Assembly (NCBI GenBank): GCA_963752045.1
Contig: CAVVWN010000005.1
Coordinates: 186,001-250,000, forward strand
DNA from: DATKDF01 sp963752045
GTDB taxonomy: Bacteria > Acidobacteriota > Vicinamibacteria > Vicinamibacterales > SCN-69-37
Length of the DNA: 64,000 nt
Direction of reading: 5' to 3'
Each line of letters opens with the position of its first letter. The stretch's first letter is position 1. This document shows, one piece after another, positions 38,001 through 46,206 of this stretch. The notes under the pieces are model-generated. The model was not told where the DNA came from. It saw nothing but the letters and a program-made list of their open reading frames with translations, and made no database searches. The position numbers were made by a program, and so were the translations under genes.

Positions 38001-38251
38001 GCCACGATGATGGCGCCGCCGATCACCAGCATCGCGATGCCTGGCCGTGTCGTCAGGAAGAAAGTCGCGATCTCGACGTCGGCGATGACCGCGGTGCCGG
38101 CGCGCGACATCGCCCATTGGAGCAGCAGGACGGTCGCGGGCGTGAGGAGCGAGAAGGCGACGAGCTTGTAGGCCAGATCGGCGAGCGCCAGCGCCCGCCA
38201 CGAGGCGCGGAAGTCACCGAGCGCCTGTCTGATCAGATCACGTGTCTGCAC
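35030..38251 (-). CDS. Membrane-GDPD-phytase-like esterase triple fusion
   Basis: The 1073-residue protein joins three modules. Residues 1-345 hold about seven to eight hydrophobic helices, like the GDPD-associated membrane domain. Residues 358-590 are a glycerophosphodiester phosphodiesterase with HRGASAEAPENT, FIELDVQESADGEVLVVHD and EGLITDKP-like VDGLITDKP. Residues 640-1070 are an esterase-like phytase-family (DUF4394/PF13449-type) propeller with FSSMVPADERTWWALADNGFG and SRGFEGLAISPDGSTLYALLEG. The first two modules are a known pairing. The third is usually a separate secreted protein, so its attachment is unusual. Together they could take phosphodiesters to free phosphate outside the membrane. 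The start is 6 bases from the upstream peptidase stop. Confidence 0.85.
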   Translation of the reverse strand: MQTRDLIRQALGDFRASWRALALADLAYKLVAFSLLTPATVLLLQWAMSRAGTAVIADVEIATFFLTTRPGIAMLVIGGAIIVATTALEMACLMAIGLSAASGRRLQARTALAFGASRAAATLRLSGHIVVRLLGGLVPFAAAIGLVYWTLLRPHDINFYLAERPPAFVAAAAIAAVLVAGLAAVLVRALARWALALPLVLFEGVSPRRALAESARRSAGMRATTIAILAAWAAVATVLAAVAGALPAIVGRSLAPLASGSLGGLLAFIAALVVLWAVLSLCAAVVDISLLSLGLTRLYLHAGGSLDGRLTSMASSDAGGPAGFPRALRIPAAIVVVFAAAGATLLMTGSARRDQRVLTIAHRGASAEAPENTMAAFRLAADQGADFIELDVQESADGEVLVVHDSDLMKVGGFAAKIWDASAAELRAVDIGSYRGPEFARERVPTLAEVFEALKGRARVIVELKSYGHAQRLEERVVEIVEAAGVERDTVFMSLDHEMVRRMKALRPSWRVGALVAKAIGDVTSIGGDFLAVEAGLATRRFVRQAHRAGQDVYVWTVNDPAWMLSAMSRGVDGLITDKPDLARRVIDQRASMSDAQRLLVALLVAFGAETDALAAETALQPYTLAARASLAAGASRAGSPASGAFFTAEERATAAANGIVGPAEGPYLSEQPLQGFSSMVPADERTWWALADNGFGRRANSADFQLVIHRVDPRWGDPNALQVLETIVVRDPDRHLTWRIACDPEDGTALPDFSFNATPDPPPACGDDPAARILTGFDLDPESFVRAPDGTFWVSEEFGPFLVHVAADGRVLAPPVEIPGVRSPQNPFLDIADRRRAERPTLSTSRGFEGLAISPDGSTLYALLEGAVTGDDPHDLRIYLYDMSTGTLQSEFLKVRLEASSQAVDLASLIDSSGTHVYPDAVAPAPGPVAIGELKAVNDHQMLLIERDNHGDDLSPPVLKKVFLLDLSASAAQDGYVGKKQIVDLLTIPDPDGLGGDTPYFRLPFQTIESVHVADERTILVAVDNNFPFSNGRARSAGGDRTGPLAADATEMVLIRFAVPLEVDRRLLPGGR

Positions 38252-38257
38252 GAACGG

Positions 38258-39697
38258 TCACTTGACCCCGCCCTTCCAGGCGTCGGCCAGCCCGGGCTCG
38301 CGCATCAGGCGTTCGATGCCTGCGATGTCCATCGGCAGATCGGCCGAGAGATTCTCGTAGCCCGTCTCGGTGATGAGAATGACGTCTTCGAGCCGGATGT
38401 AGATGCGCTCGTCGTCAATCGTGAGCGCCGGTTCGATCGTGAAGATCATGCCCGGCCTGTAGGTGCCGTCGAACGACCGTCCGCCGACGTCGTGCACCTC
38501 GAGGCCGACCCAGTGGCCGAAGCTCGTTCGCGGTCGGGCGTAGCCGGCCACGAAGGACTCGGCCGCCGCCCTGACCTTCGGATCGGTGAACCGGAACGCC
38601 GCAAGGATGTCCTGCATCTTTGCGTGCGCGGCTTCGAGGCGCGGCCCGACCGGCCCGGGGCCGAGCGACGTCATCAGCGCCTCGTAGAGCGCGAGGTAGA
38701 TGCCGTACATCTCGCGCTGGCGCGGCGAGAACGTCCCGTTCGCCGGGAACATGCGCGTGACGTCCGACGTGTAGTACTTGAACTCGGGAGCGTAGTCGAA
38801 GAGCACGAGGTCGCCGTCGGCGAGCGTCGACTGCGACGCATGGTAGTGCGGCCAGAAGGCGTTGGCTCCCGCGGCGACGAGCGCGAAGTAGCCGATGCCC
38901 ATCGCGTTGTGCCGCTTGAAGACGTAGTCGGCCACGGCCTCGATCTCGTACTCGAACATGCCCGGCCGGGCGGACTTCATGCCTTCGGCTATCGCCAGCA
39001 TCGAGATGCGCGTGGCCTCGCGGACGAGCGCAATCTCGTTGGCGCTCTTGACGAGCCGCATGTCGTCGAGCACCGGATCGAGATCCGCGATCTCCGAGCC
39101 CGGCGCCGCCACCTGGAGCTTCTCCCTGAAGACCGCTTCTTTCGACGGCCGCCCGTCCCAGGGATCGGCTGCCGTCGCCCGGTCGTGCGCGCGCACGCGG
39201 TCGGTGGCCACCGCGCCAATCGACTCGCGGCGGAACGGCACGTAAATCGTCCGGCGCTCCCTCGCGAGAGACGCGACGACGCCGTCGAAGCTCGTGCGGT
39301 CGACCACGCGATCGATGCCCGTGAGCCGCTCGGCCTCGGGACCGGGGAAGAGCAGCGGCCCCTCGGAGCGCTCCGCGCGTTCGTCGCGCGCCGGAAGGAA
39401 CAGCGTCGATGACTTCTCACGGCCGTCAATCAACAGGATCGCGCGCGGCACCTCGACGCCCGACAGGTAGTAGAACTGCTTGTTCTGTTTGAACTTCTCG
39501 TAGTTGGGCTGCTCGGTTGCGCCGCTCACGACGGCCACGGCGTCGCCGATGTCAGCCATCACCTTTGCGCGCCGGGCGGCAAACTCAGGCGCCGGCGTGG
39601 CGTCGGTGAAGAGCGGCTTCTGCGTGGCTGCCGGCGCGCCGGGACTGAGGGCCACGGCGAAGGCAACCAGGACGACGACCGCACGGACACGCATCAC
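38258..39697 (-). CDS. Secreted Xaa-Pro aminopeptidase (M24B)
   Basis: The 479-residue metallopeptidase has a signal peptide (MMRVRAVVVLVAFAVALSPG), an N-terminal creatinase-like domain and a pita-bread catalytic domain. The five metal ligands are visible: Asp in LFDYAPE, Asp in TSDVTR, His in FGHWVGLEVHD, Glu in FTIEPAL and Glu in RLEDV. It removes N-terminal residues before proline, probably in the periplasm. GTG 39697 and the following ATG are both possible starts. The promoter region upstream is occupied by the 9-10-base tandem array at 39752. First gene of the four-gene minus-strand operon. Confidence 0.92.
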   Translation of the reverse strand: MMRVRAVVVLVAFAVALSPGAPAATQKPLFTDATPAPEFAARRAKVMADIGDAVAVVSGATEQPNYEKFKQNKQFYYLSGVEVPRAILLIDGREKSSTLFLPARDERAERSEGPLLFPGPEAERLTGIDRVVDRTSFDGVVASLARERRTIYVPFRRESIGAVATDRVRAHDRATAADPWDGRPSKEAVFREKLQVAAPGSEIADLDPVLDDMRLVKSANEIALVREATRISMLAIAEGMKSARPGMFEYEIEAVADYVFKRHNAMGIGYFALVAAGANAFWPHYHASQSTLADGDLVLFDYAPEFKYYTSDVTRMFPANGTFSPRQREMYGIYLALYEALMTSLGPGPVGPRLEAAHAKMQDILAAFRFTDPKVRAAAESFVAGYARPRTSFGHWVGLEVHDVGGRSFDGTYRPGMIFTIEPALTIDDERIYIRLEDVILITETGYENLSADLPMDIAGIERLMREPGLADAWKGGVK

Positions 39698-39751
39698 AAG
39701 CCCTCCGGAAAGGGACAGGATAGCGCAACACTGGGGCGGGTGAGTCGGGCG

Positions 39752-39870
39752 TCGGGTGCGCCAGGTGCGACCGGGTGCGTCGGGTGCGTCGGGGTGCGTC
39801 CGGGTGCGTCGGGTGCGTCCGGGTGCGTCCTGGTGCGTCGGGGTGCGTCGGGGTGCGCCCGGGTGCGACG
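39752..39870. repeat. GGGTGCGTC(G/C) minisatellite array
   Basis: About a dozen units of 9-10 bases, GGGTGCGTC or GGGTGCGCC with an extra G or C, fill the gap between the PilZ gene stop and the peptidase start. Translated on the minus strand it gives HPDAPRRTRTHP-like text, which is not a protein. The same unit recurs at 59721-59850. Confidence 0.85.
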
Positions 39871-39884
39871 GTCGGCGGTGAACT

Positions 39885-40193
39885 CTACGCCGTGCGTCGC
39901 AGGTCTTCGCGCGATTCCGGCGTCATGTCGGCCAGGAACTCGAGGCCGGTGACGAAGACCCTGCGGCCGTTCGGCTTGGTTTCCGGCGCCGCATGAGCGA
40001 CGCGGGCCCGGACGACGATCCGCGTGCGGCGGCCGGTCTTCAAGTCGAAGTTGTGCACCGTGCCAAGGCCCAGCGCTTCGGGCAGCTCGAGCGAGAAGCC
40101 TCCCAGGCTGACATCCCGAAGGGCGGCCGGCAGATCGCGGTGGTCGTTGACGGGAACGCGCGGCGAGCGGCGACGGTCTGGGCTGTTCAGCAC
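39885..40193 (-). CDS. PilZ-domain protein 2
   Basis: The 102-residue protein starts at GTG 40193, with GGAG eight bases upstream; an in-frame ATG at 40235 is an alternative. RRRSPRVPV gives the RxxxR site and DVSLGGFSLE the full DxSxxG motif, so c-di-GMP binding is expected. It is the only one of the three PilZ proteins here with both motifs intact. A short barrel (FDLKTGRRTRIVVRARVAHA) and a final helix follow. It is a single-domain adaptor with no output domain; the partner is unknown. Confidence 0.82.
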   Translation of the reverse strand: MLNSPDRRRSPRVPVNDHRDLPAALRDVSLGGFSLELPEALGLGTVHNFDLKTGRRTRIVVRARVAHAAPETKPNGRRVFVTGLEFLADMTPESREDLRRTA

Positions 40194-40395
40194 GGCTTCT
40201 GCTCCATTTCCAGGGCGCCGGCAGCCGGGGCGCATGCCAGGCGGACCGGGATTCCTGTCGAGGAGTGAGCAATCGCCATGCCACCGACGCGACCGCGCGG
40301 GCAGGCCTCGGGCGGGACTGAGAAGTGCGGATTGCCGTCAACAAATCGGCGACCGTCAAGAAACCGACCGCTCGGCCGACCCGGAGATTGACGGG

Positions 40396-40423
40396 CGCCG
40401 AGCGCCGAGCGCCTAGCGCCTGA
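40396..40423. repeat. CGCCGAG heptad repeat covering a stop codon
   Basis: Four 7-base units read CGCCGAG, CGCCGAG, CGCCTAG, CGCCTGA. On the minus strand the third unit provides the TAG that ends the serine hydrolase gene (40413-40415). Confidence 0.6.
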
Positions 40424-41855
40424 ACCTGAGGTCCCAGACCCAATCCTGTGTGAGGCCGAGTTCCCGGACCTCGCCGCCAGCTCGGTAGAAGGTGACCAGT
40501 CCAAGGCCCTGCGCTTCGAACCGGTCGGGCGAGTGGGGGCGCAGCGGCATCACGCGATCCGGCCGGGCCGTGATGACGAGTGCGTTCTCGCGGAGCTCCA
40601 CCGTGAGGGTCGTGTCGACCTCGGTGCTCGTGTAGACGCCCGCGAAGGCGGCCAGATCGGCTGGTGAGGGCTGATACGCGGCGTCCCGTTCGAGGTCCGC
40701 CGTCGGCCCGCGTGTTTCGGCGATCGCGCCCGGCCGCGGCGCGTTGTCGTTGACGGCGTTACCCAGATAGATGTCCGAGACGGCGTGCGCGTACTGCGTG
40801 GCGTTCGCGTTGCCGGCATTGCACAGCACCGCCACCGAAACGCGCTGGTCGGGGAAACGCGTGAGGAAGGCGCGATAGCCGGCGGTGGATCCGCTGTGGC
40901 TCACCTCGCTGACGCCCTTGTACGGTCGCACGTAGAGGCCGTACGCGTAGTCGAGCGTCTGGCCGTTCGCGAGCACCGCGTTTTCCTGCTGGCGCCGGAC
41001 CCGCGTGGCCTCCTCGGCCGAGGGCCAATCGTAGTGCTCGTTCCATTTCAGCAGGTCACCCACGGTGGTGAGCAGCCCGCCGTTGCCGTGGACGTCCTCG
41101 AACGGCATGTCGATGCGGAAGCTCATGCCCGCGCCGCGGCCGGTCGAGTACGCGGTGGCCCGATTCGGCACGATCCGCCTGTAATCGTCACGCCACGACG
41201 TGTGCGTCATGCCCGCAGGCTCGAACACGCGCGTGCGGCTGAACTCGGCGAAGCTCATGCCGCTCACGCGAGACACGATGACCGCCGCGAGGTTGTAGCC
41301 GGAGTTGCTGTACGACCAGCGCGTGCCGGGCGTGAAGTTCAGCGCCATCTGCCGCGAGAGGATGTCCACCACATGGGCGTGGGTATGGGCGCGCTCGCCC
41401 CGCGGCCAGCCTGCGATGGCCGCAAGGCTGCCCCAGTCGCGCAGCCCGCTCGTGTGCGTGAGCATGTGCCGGATCGTCAGCGGCGTCCCGTAGTCCGGCA
41501 GTTCAGGCACGTACTGCTTCACCGGATCGTCGAGCGAGAGCTTCCCGTCGTCGACCAGCGCGAGCACGGCCGCGGCCGTGAACTGTTTCGATACCGAGCC
41601 GGCCTCGAAGATCGTCTCGGCCGTGTTGGCGATGCCGTGTTCCAGGTCGGCCATGCCATAGGCCTTCGCGAGCACGGCCTTTCCGTCGAGACCGACGCCC
41701 ACGGCGCAGCCTGGCGTCTCGTTCGTCCACCGGGCGAACACCTCGTCGACGCGGGCGTCCTGGCCCTGGCTGGCCGTCCGGACGGGACCGGCAGCCGCGA
41801 CGAGCAGGGACACGGCGGCGACGACGAACAGCGGGCGACGGTGGCGCTCGAGCAT
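40413..41855 (-). CDS. Secreted serine hydrolase, beta-lactamase/PBP class C fold
   Basis: The 480-residue protein has a signal peptide (LFVVAAVSLLVAAAGPVRTA). The catalytic domain carries SVSK (nucleophile Ser and general-base Lys), YSN (third motif residue Tyr) and HSGS in place of KTG. A C-terminal lipocalin-like extension (FAGVYTSTEVDTTLTVELRENALVI) is common in this family. It may be a D-Ala-D-Ala peptidase, esterase or amidase; the HSG motif argues against true beta-lactamase. It is 24 bases downstream of the TPR-kinase gene and likely in the same transcript. Confidence 0.9.
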   Translation of the reverse strand: MLERHRRPLFVVAAVSLLVAAAGPVRTASQGQDARVDEVFARWTNETPGCAVGVGLDGKAVLAKAYGMADLEHGIANTAETIFEAGSVSKQFTAAAVLALVDDGKLSLDDPVKQYVPELPDYGTPLTIRHMLTHTSGLRDWGSLAAIAGWPRGERAHTHAHVVDILSRQMALNFTPGTRWSYSNSGYNLAAVIVSRVSGMSFAEFSRTRVFEPAGMTHTSWRDDYRRIVPNRATAYSTGRGAGMSFRIDMPFEDVHGNGGLLTTVGDLLKWNEHYDWPSAEEATRVRRQQENAVLANGQTLDYAYGLYVRPYKGVSEVSHSGSTAGYRAFLTRFPDQRVSVAVLCNAGNANATQYAHAVSDIYLGNAVNDNAPRPGAIAETRGPTADLERDAAYQPSPADLAAFAGVYTSTEVDTTLTVELRENALVITARPDRVMPLRPHSPDRFEAQGLGLVTFYRAGGEVRELGLTQDWVWDLRFRR

Positions 41856-41879
41856 GGTTACCTCACAGGTGGCGTGATT

Positions 41880-44800
41880 CTACTGCGGTATCTCGAGGCC
41901 CGCTTTGCGCCACGCTCCGATGAGGTGCTCGGCGTACTCCGGCTCCCACCACTTCTCGATGTCTCCGCGCACCGTGGCGCAGAAGTCAGGTCGAAGCGTG
42001 AGCAGATCGCGGGCGGCCCGGCCGGCCGCCTCGAGCTGCCCAAGCTCGGCGCGGACCGCGGCGAGAAACGCGTGCATGCCCCAGTGGCCGGGCAGGTTGA
42101 CCTTTGACAGAAACGCGAGCGCGCCGTCGTAGTCGCGACGACGGAACGCATCGTAGAAGTCCGTGTACCAGTACCACCCGGGGTGGTTCGGATTGAGCTG
42201 TTTGGCGCGGGACGCAAGCTCGAGGCCGCGCTCGAGGTCGCCCGCATAGCAGAGCAGCTCGCCGACGAAGGCGATGGAATTGCCGTCCATGGGATTGAGG
42301 GCGACGGTCCGCTCTGCGGCGCTCCTGAAGCTCGTGAGCTCCTTCTGGAAGAACAGCACCTGGGCCAGGCTGAAGTGAGCCAGGTGGCTCGAGGGCGCGA
42401 GCTCGACTGCCCGGCGCGCGGCCGCGAGGCCGCTTCCGAGCGGGTCGGGCCGCAGGTTGAAGCCCTGCCCGTGCTCCTGGGCGAAGAGCAGGGCCAGCAT
42501 CGCCCACGCGTCGGCGTAGGCCGGCGCCTTCCGAACGGCCTCCTCGAGGCCAACGCGCGCCGCGGCAAGCTCCTCGGGGGCGACGCGCTCGAAGTAGCCG
42601 AAACTGCGTAGCACGGCTTCGTAGGGGCCGAGTTCGACAGGCGCACGGCTGCGAAGCGCTTCGCTCATGCTTCGAGGCAGCACGCCGTGCATGTCCGCCA
42701 CGGTCGAGACGATGCGCGGCACGAGTTCGTCCTGCAGAGCGAAGATGGACTCGGGAACGAACGCGCGGTCGTAGGTCTCGGCCCAGAGATGCGCGCCCGT
42801 GCTCGCGTCGACGAGCTGCACCGACACGCGCAACTGCAATCCGGCCTGGCGCAGACTGCCTTCCATCACGTAGCGGGCGCCGAGCGTCCTGCCCACCGCC
42901 CGTACGTCATCCGCACGGCTGTCGATGGCCTTCGTCGAGCCGCGCGCGATCACTCGAAGGTAGGAAAACCGCGAGAGGCCCGTCACGATCTCTTCGCCCA
43001 GCCCCTCGGCAAGCGCGGCGACTTCCGCGTTGGCTCCGGTGTACCTGACCGGCAAGACCGCCACCCAGAACCCCTCGTCGGCGCGGGCCGCGCCAGACGG
43101 CGATGCCGAAGACGCCTCGACTGGAGTGGGTACCGGGCCGGAGTCGCCGGCGATGTCGAGCCCCGCCTTGCGGAGCCCGTCCATCAACTGCTCCACCAGA
43201 TCCGGCTGGATCCACTTGCCGTGCAGCTCTCGGGCTACCTGGCCGTAGTCGGGTTTGAGAGCCAGCATGTCCTGCAGCGACGTGTGCGCCGCGTCCATCT
43301 CGCCCAACTGGGCGTAGCACATGGCCAGGACGGCATGCTGATAGAAGCTCTCCGGGGTGTTGAGCCTGAGGGCGATGTTCAAGGCGCGGCGGTAGTCCTG
43401 CTTGCGATACGCATCATGCCACGCGGTGTAGTTGTACATCCCCGGGAGGTTCGGGTTCAGTTGCAGCCCTCGTTCCGCCAACGCACAGCCGCGTTCCCAA
43501 TCTCCCGAATAGGCAATCAGCAATCCCATGAACGCCGCCGTCGCGGCATCCATGGGGTTGAGCGACACGGCCCGCTCGGCAGCGGTCCGCGACGCCGGGA
43601 ACTCGCGCCGGAAGAAGAGCGCCTGCGCCAGCGCGTAGTGAGGCAAGGAATGAAGCGGCGCCGCCAGGACTGCCGTTCGCGCGGCACGCAGCGCCTTGTC
43701 GGACGATTCTGGATCCTGGATGTCCCAGTGCCCGTACTCATTCGAGTACATCAGCGACAGCATCGCCCAGCAGTCGGCGTTGCCCGGATCCCGCTGAACG
43801 GCCCGTTCCAGGCAGGTCCGCGCCTCGGCCAGAGCCTCAAGGGTGAAGCGTTCGTTGTAGCCGAAGCTGTGCAGCAGCGCTTCGTACGGGCTCAGCTGAT
43901 CAGCCGGCTTCAGGCGGACGGCTTCGCTCATCCTCCGTGGCAGAACGCCGTGCATGTCCGCGACCGTGGAGACGATCCGCGGGACCAGGTCGTCCTGTAA
44001 CTCGAAGACCGATTCCGGGCTGAAGGCCCGGTCGTAGGTGTCCGCCCACAAGTGAGCGCCCGTGCTGGCGTCCACAAGTTGCACCGACACACGCAGCATC
44101 GAGCCTGCCTGACGCAGGCTCCCCTCCATCACGTAGCGCGCGCCAATCTCCCTGCCGACGTTCCCGGCCTGGTGTGCGTATCGCTCGGTCGACTTGCGGG
44201 CGATGACGTTGAGATAGGAGAACCGCGACAGGCCCGTCACGAGCTCCTCGGACAGACCCTCGGCCAGCGTGGCGAGGTCGGCGTTCGGGCCCGAGTACTT
44301 GAAGGGCAGCACGGCGATCCAGAAGCCTTCCTCCGCACTCGCGCTGCCGGACACTTCACTGATCGACGGACGGGCCGATGCGGTTCGGCTCCTCTCCGCT
44401 GCGGGTCGAGTCGTCTCGCGCAGTTCGTTGCCGACATCCCGCGCCGTCTGAATCCGCCGGCCCGGATCCCGCTCGAGACAGCGCCGGATGACGCGGGCGA
44501 GATCGGCGGGCAGGTCTGTCCGGATCTCGCTCGCGGGCGTGGGATCGTCGCGGAGGATCGCTGCGAACAGGTCGGCGGCCGACGCGCCCTGGAACGGCCG
44601 GCGGCCCGTGGCCATCTCGTACAGGACGACGCCGAGCGAGAAGATGTCCGTCCGATGGTCGAGTGGGCGGGCCTGCACCTGTTCGGGCGACATGTAGGAC
44701 CTCGTGCCCATCACGACGCCAGGTTCCGTGTGGCCCGCCGACGTGACCGTTGCGGCGGCATCGTCGACCGAACGAAGTTCCTTGGCGAGCCCGAAGTCGA

Positions 44801-45242
44801 GCACCTTGACGCCGCCGTCGTCGGTCACCATGACGTTGGCCGGCTTGAGGTCGCGATGCACGATCCCTTTCTCGTGCGCGGCGGCCAGGGCTCCGGCGAG
44901 CGCGGTGGCGACGGCGAGGATTCGCTCGACCGGCAGCCCGCCCTCGGGAATGAGACGATCGAGCGACTGTCCCTCGACGAGCTCCATCGTGAGGAAGTGA
45001 ACGCCATCGGCCTCCTCGACCGAGTGAATCGTCACGATGTTCGGGTGGTTGAGGGCGGCGACCGCGCGCGCTTCGCGGCTGAAGCGCTCGAGCATGTCTG
45101 GACTCGAGGCCATCTCGGCGGGCAGGACCTTGAGCGCCACGTCGCGGCCGAGCTTCGTGTCGGTGGCGCGATAGACCTGTCCCATGCCGCCGGCGCCGAT
45201 GGCGGCGGTGATCCGGTAGTGCGCGAGCGTCCGGCCGATCAC
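41880..45242 (-). CDS. Ser/Thr kinase with duplicated TolB-like/TPR module
   Basis: The 1120-residue protein has a PknB-like kinase (about 8-270; GAGGMGQVY, VALKVLPAE, HRDLKPANVMV, DFGLAKE, GTRSYMSPEQ) and then two copies of one long unit. Each copy starts with a FlgO/CadC-type TolB-like domain (VAVLPVRYTGANAEVAALAEGL; ARYVMEGSLRQAG; GAHLWAETYDRAF) and continues with TPRs (ALNPMDGNSIAFVGELL). Copies span about 315-690 and 715-1118. No membrane helix is evident, unlike the three kinase-propeller proteins, so it is probably cytoplasmic. Its start is 3 bases after the DUF4440 stop. It may be a scaffold-type signalling kinase; targets unknown. Confidence 0.9.
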   Translation of the reverse strand: MIGRTLAHYRITAAIGAGGMGQVYRATDTKLGRDVALKVLPAEMASSPDMLERFSREARAVAALNHPNIVTIHSVEEADGVHFLTMELVEGQSLDRLIPEGGLPVERILAVATALAGALAAAHEKGIVHRDLKPANVMVTDDGGVKVLDFGLAKELRSVDDAAATVTSAGHTEPGVVMGTRSYMSPEQVQARPLDHRTDIFSLGVVLYEMATGRRPFQGASAADLFAAILRDDPTPASEIRTDLPADLARVIRRCLERDPGRRIQTARDVGNELRETTRPAAERSRTASARPSISEVSGSASAEEGFWIAVLPFKYSGPNADLATLAEGLSEELVTGLSRFSYLNVIARKSTERYAHQAGNVGREIGARYVMEGSLRQAGSMLRVSVQLVDASTGAHLWADTYDRAFSPESVFELQDDLVPRIVSTVADMHGVLPRRMSEAVRLKPADQLSPYEALLHSFGYNERFTLEALAEARTCLERAVQRDPGNADCWAMLSLMYSNEYGHWDIQDPESSDKALRAARTAVLAAPLHSLPHYALAQALFFRREFPASRTAAERAVSLNPMDAATAAFMGLLIAYSGDWERGCALAERGLQLNPNLPGMYNYTAWHDAYRKQDYRRALNIALRLNTPESFYQHAVLAMCYAQLGEMDAAHTSLQDMLALKPDYGQVARELHGKWIQPDLVEQLMDGLRKAGLDIAGDSGPVPTPVEASSASPSGAARADEGFWVAVLPVRYTGANAEVAALAEGLGEEIVTGLSRFSYLRVIARGSTKAIDSRADDVRAVGRTLGARYVMEGSLRQAGLQLRVSVQLVDASTGAHLWAETYDRAFVPESIFALQDELVPRIVSTVADMHGVLPRSMSEALRSRAPVELGPYEAVLRSFGYFERVAPEELAAARVGLEEAVRKAPAYADAWAMLALLFAQEHGQGFNLRPDPLGSGLAAARRAVELAPSSHLAHFSLAQVLFFQKELTSFRSAAERTVALNPMDGNSIAFVGELLCYAGDLERGLELASRAKQLNPNHPGWYWYTDFYDAFRRRDYDGALAFLSKVNLPGHWGMHAFLAAVRAELGQLEAAGRAARDLLTLRPDFCATVRGDIEKWWEPEYAEHLIGAWRKAGLEIPQ

Positions 45243-45245
45243 TCG

Positions 45246-45755
45246 CTAGTCGTCGTTGCCACCGGGCGCGGAGGCCGCGGGCGGCCGATCCGAGTTCCAG
45301 GTGTCGCGGATGTACGGCCAGGCTCCGCCGGCGCGCCGATGCACCGACAGGTAGTTGCCGCTGTCGATCGTGGCGCCCGACGCGTCGACCACCGTGTACG
45401 CGCCGCTCACCCATCCGGTGTCACCGTCGACGCCCAGGCCGGTGATCGATCCGGGCTTCAGCGAGATGCCGGCGGCCTTGGACTTCGCGGCGTCCTCGCC
45501 GAGGAAGGTTTTGATCCCGGGCCGGCCCGTGACGGCGGGCGCGCCTGGCGGCATCAGCACCGCATCCTCCGCGTACAGGTTCGCCATGGCGTCGGCGTCC
45601 ACGTTCGCGTAGTGATCGAACCAGATGAGCGCGTCGGCCCGCAGCTGGGCTTCGTCGGCGGCCGTGTCCGGCGCGGCCGGCGCCGGCGCCGTGCAGCCTG
45701 TTGCAGCCGCGAACACGCCCGTGATCGCCAGGGCGAGCAGTGAGTGCTTGAACAT
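45246..45755 (-). CDS. DUF4440/SnoaL-like lipoprotein
   Basis: The 169-residue protein has a lipobox (ALAITGVFAAATGC, lipidation at Cys21) and an NTF2-like cone fold: ADALIWFDHYANVDADAMANLYAEDAVLMPPGAPAVTGRPGI, then WVSGAYTVVDASG and a C-terminal strand RDTWNSDRP. The family includes SgcJ/EcaC-type proteins that bind small molecules. It is first in the operon with the TPR-kinase and serine hydrolase, so it could be a surface sensor feeding the kinase; that is inference from position. Confidence 0.87.
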   Translation of the reverse strand: MFKHSLLALAITGVFAAATGCTAPAPAAPDTAADEAQLRADALIWFDHYANVDADAMANLYAEDAVLMPPGAPAVTGRPGIKTFLGEDAAKSKAAGISLKPGSITGLGVDGDTGWVSGAYTVVDASGATIDSGNYLSVHRRAGGAWPYIRDTWNSDRPPAASAPGGNDD

Positions 45756-45840
45756 GTCGTGTCTCCAGTCTGAGGAGTGAAGGAACCAGTGCCGCGTCAG
45801 TCGTCGGCGAGCGCCATTCTACCGCCGAAGGCGGTTCACG

Positions 45841-46179
45841 TCAGCTGCGGGTCTCGTCGAGGGCGTGCTGAATCCGGTCTGCCGTGACGCCCGAGTGCGA
45901 GCTGTGCCACAGCACGCGGCCGCCCAGCACGAGCAGCACCTGGGGTGATTCGTGCCGGACGCCGAACCGCCGCGCGATCTCGTCAGACACGGGGCGCGCG
46001 GTCTGCACGGCGACGATGGCGATGGGCGTTGTCGTTCGTTCGGCGAGCGTCGAGACTTCCTCGAACGCGTATGCGCTCGAGCCGCAGGTGAGGCTGTGCT
46101 TGTAGAGGAGCACCGGCGTGGTCGCCGCCAGTGCGACGACCCGCTCGAGATCGTCGAGCGTGTCGACCTGCGTCGCAAT
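45841..46179 (-). CDS. Monothiol bacilliredoxin-like protein (BrxC/YtxJ), uncertain start
   Basis: The clear part is LLYKHSLTCGSSAYAFEEV through VRHESPQVLLVLGGRVLWHSSHSGVTADRI, matching the DUF2847 thioredoxin-fold family with a single active Cys. Homologous sequence (ATQVDTLDDLERVVALAATTPVLLYKHS) runs upstream of the first GTG (46113) to about 46175, with no ATG in that frame. ATG 46210, overlapping the upstream stop as ATGA, is in another frame. So either one base is wrong near 46185 or a rare start (ATT 46179) is used. It probably reduces protein-thiol mixed disulfides. Confidence 0.65.
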   Translation of the reverse strand: MATQVDTLDDLERVVALAATTPVLLYKHSLTCGSSAYAFEEVSTLAERTTTPIAIVAVQTARPVSDEIARRFGVRHESPQVLLVLGGRVLWHSSHSGVTADRIQHALDETRS

Positions 46180-46206
46180 TCCGGCGAAGACTCGGAGCCG
46201 GCGGCT

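Noticed and set aside
39694..40443. Long minus-strand frame rich in HPDAPRRTRTHP
   Set aside because: It is a translation of the GGGTGCG tandem array joined to an antisense frame. Period and composition are those of the DNA repeat, not of a protein.
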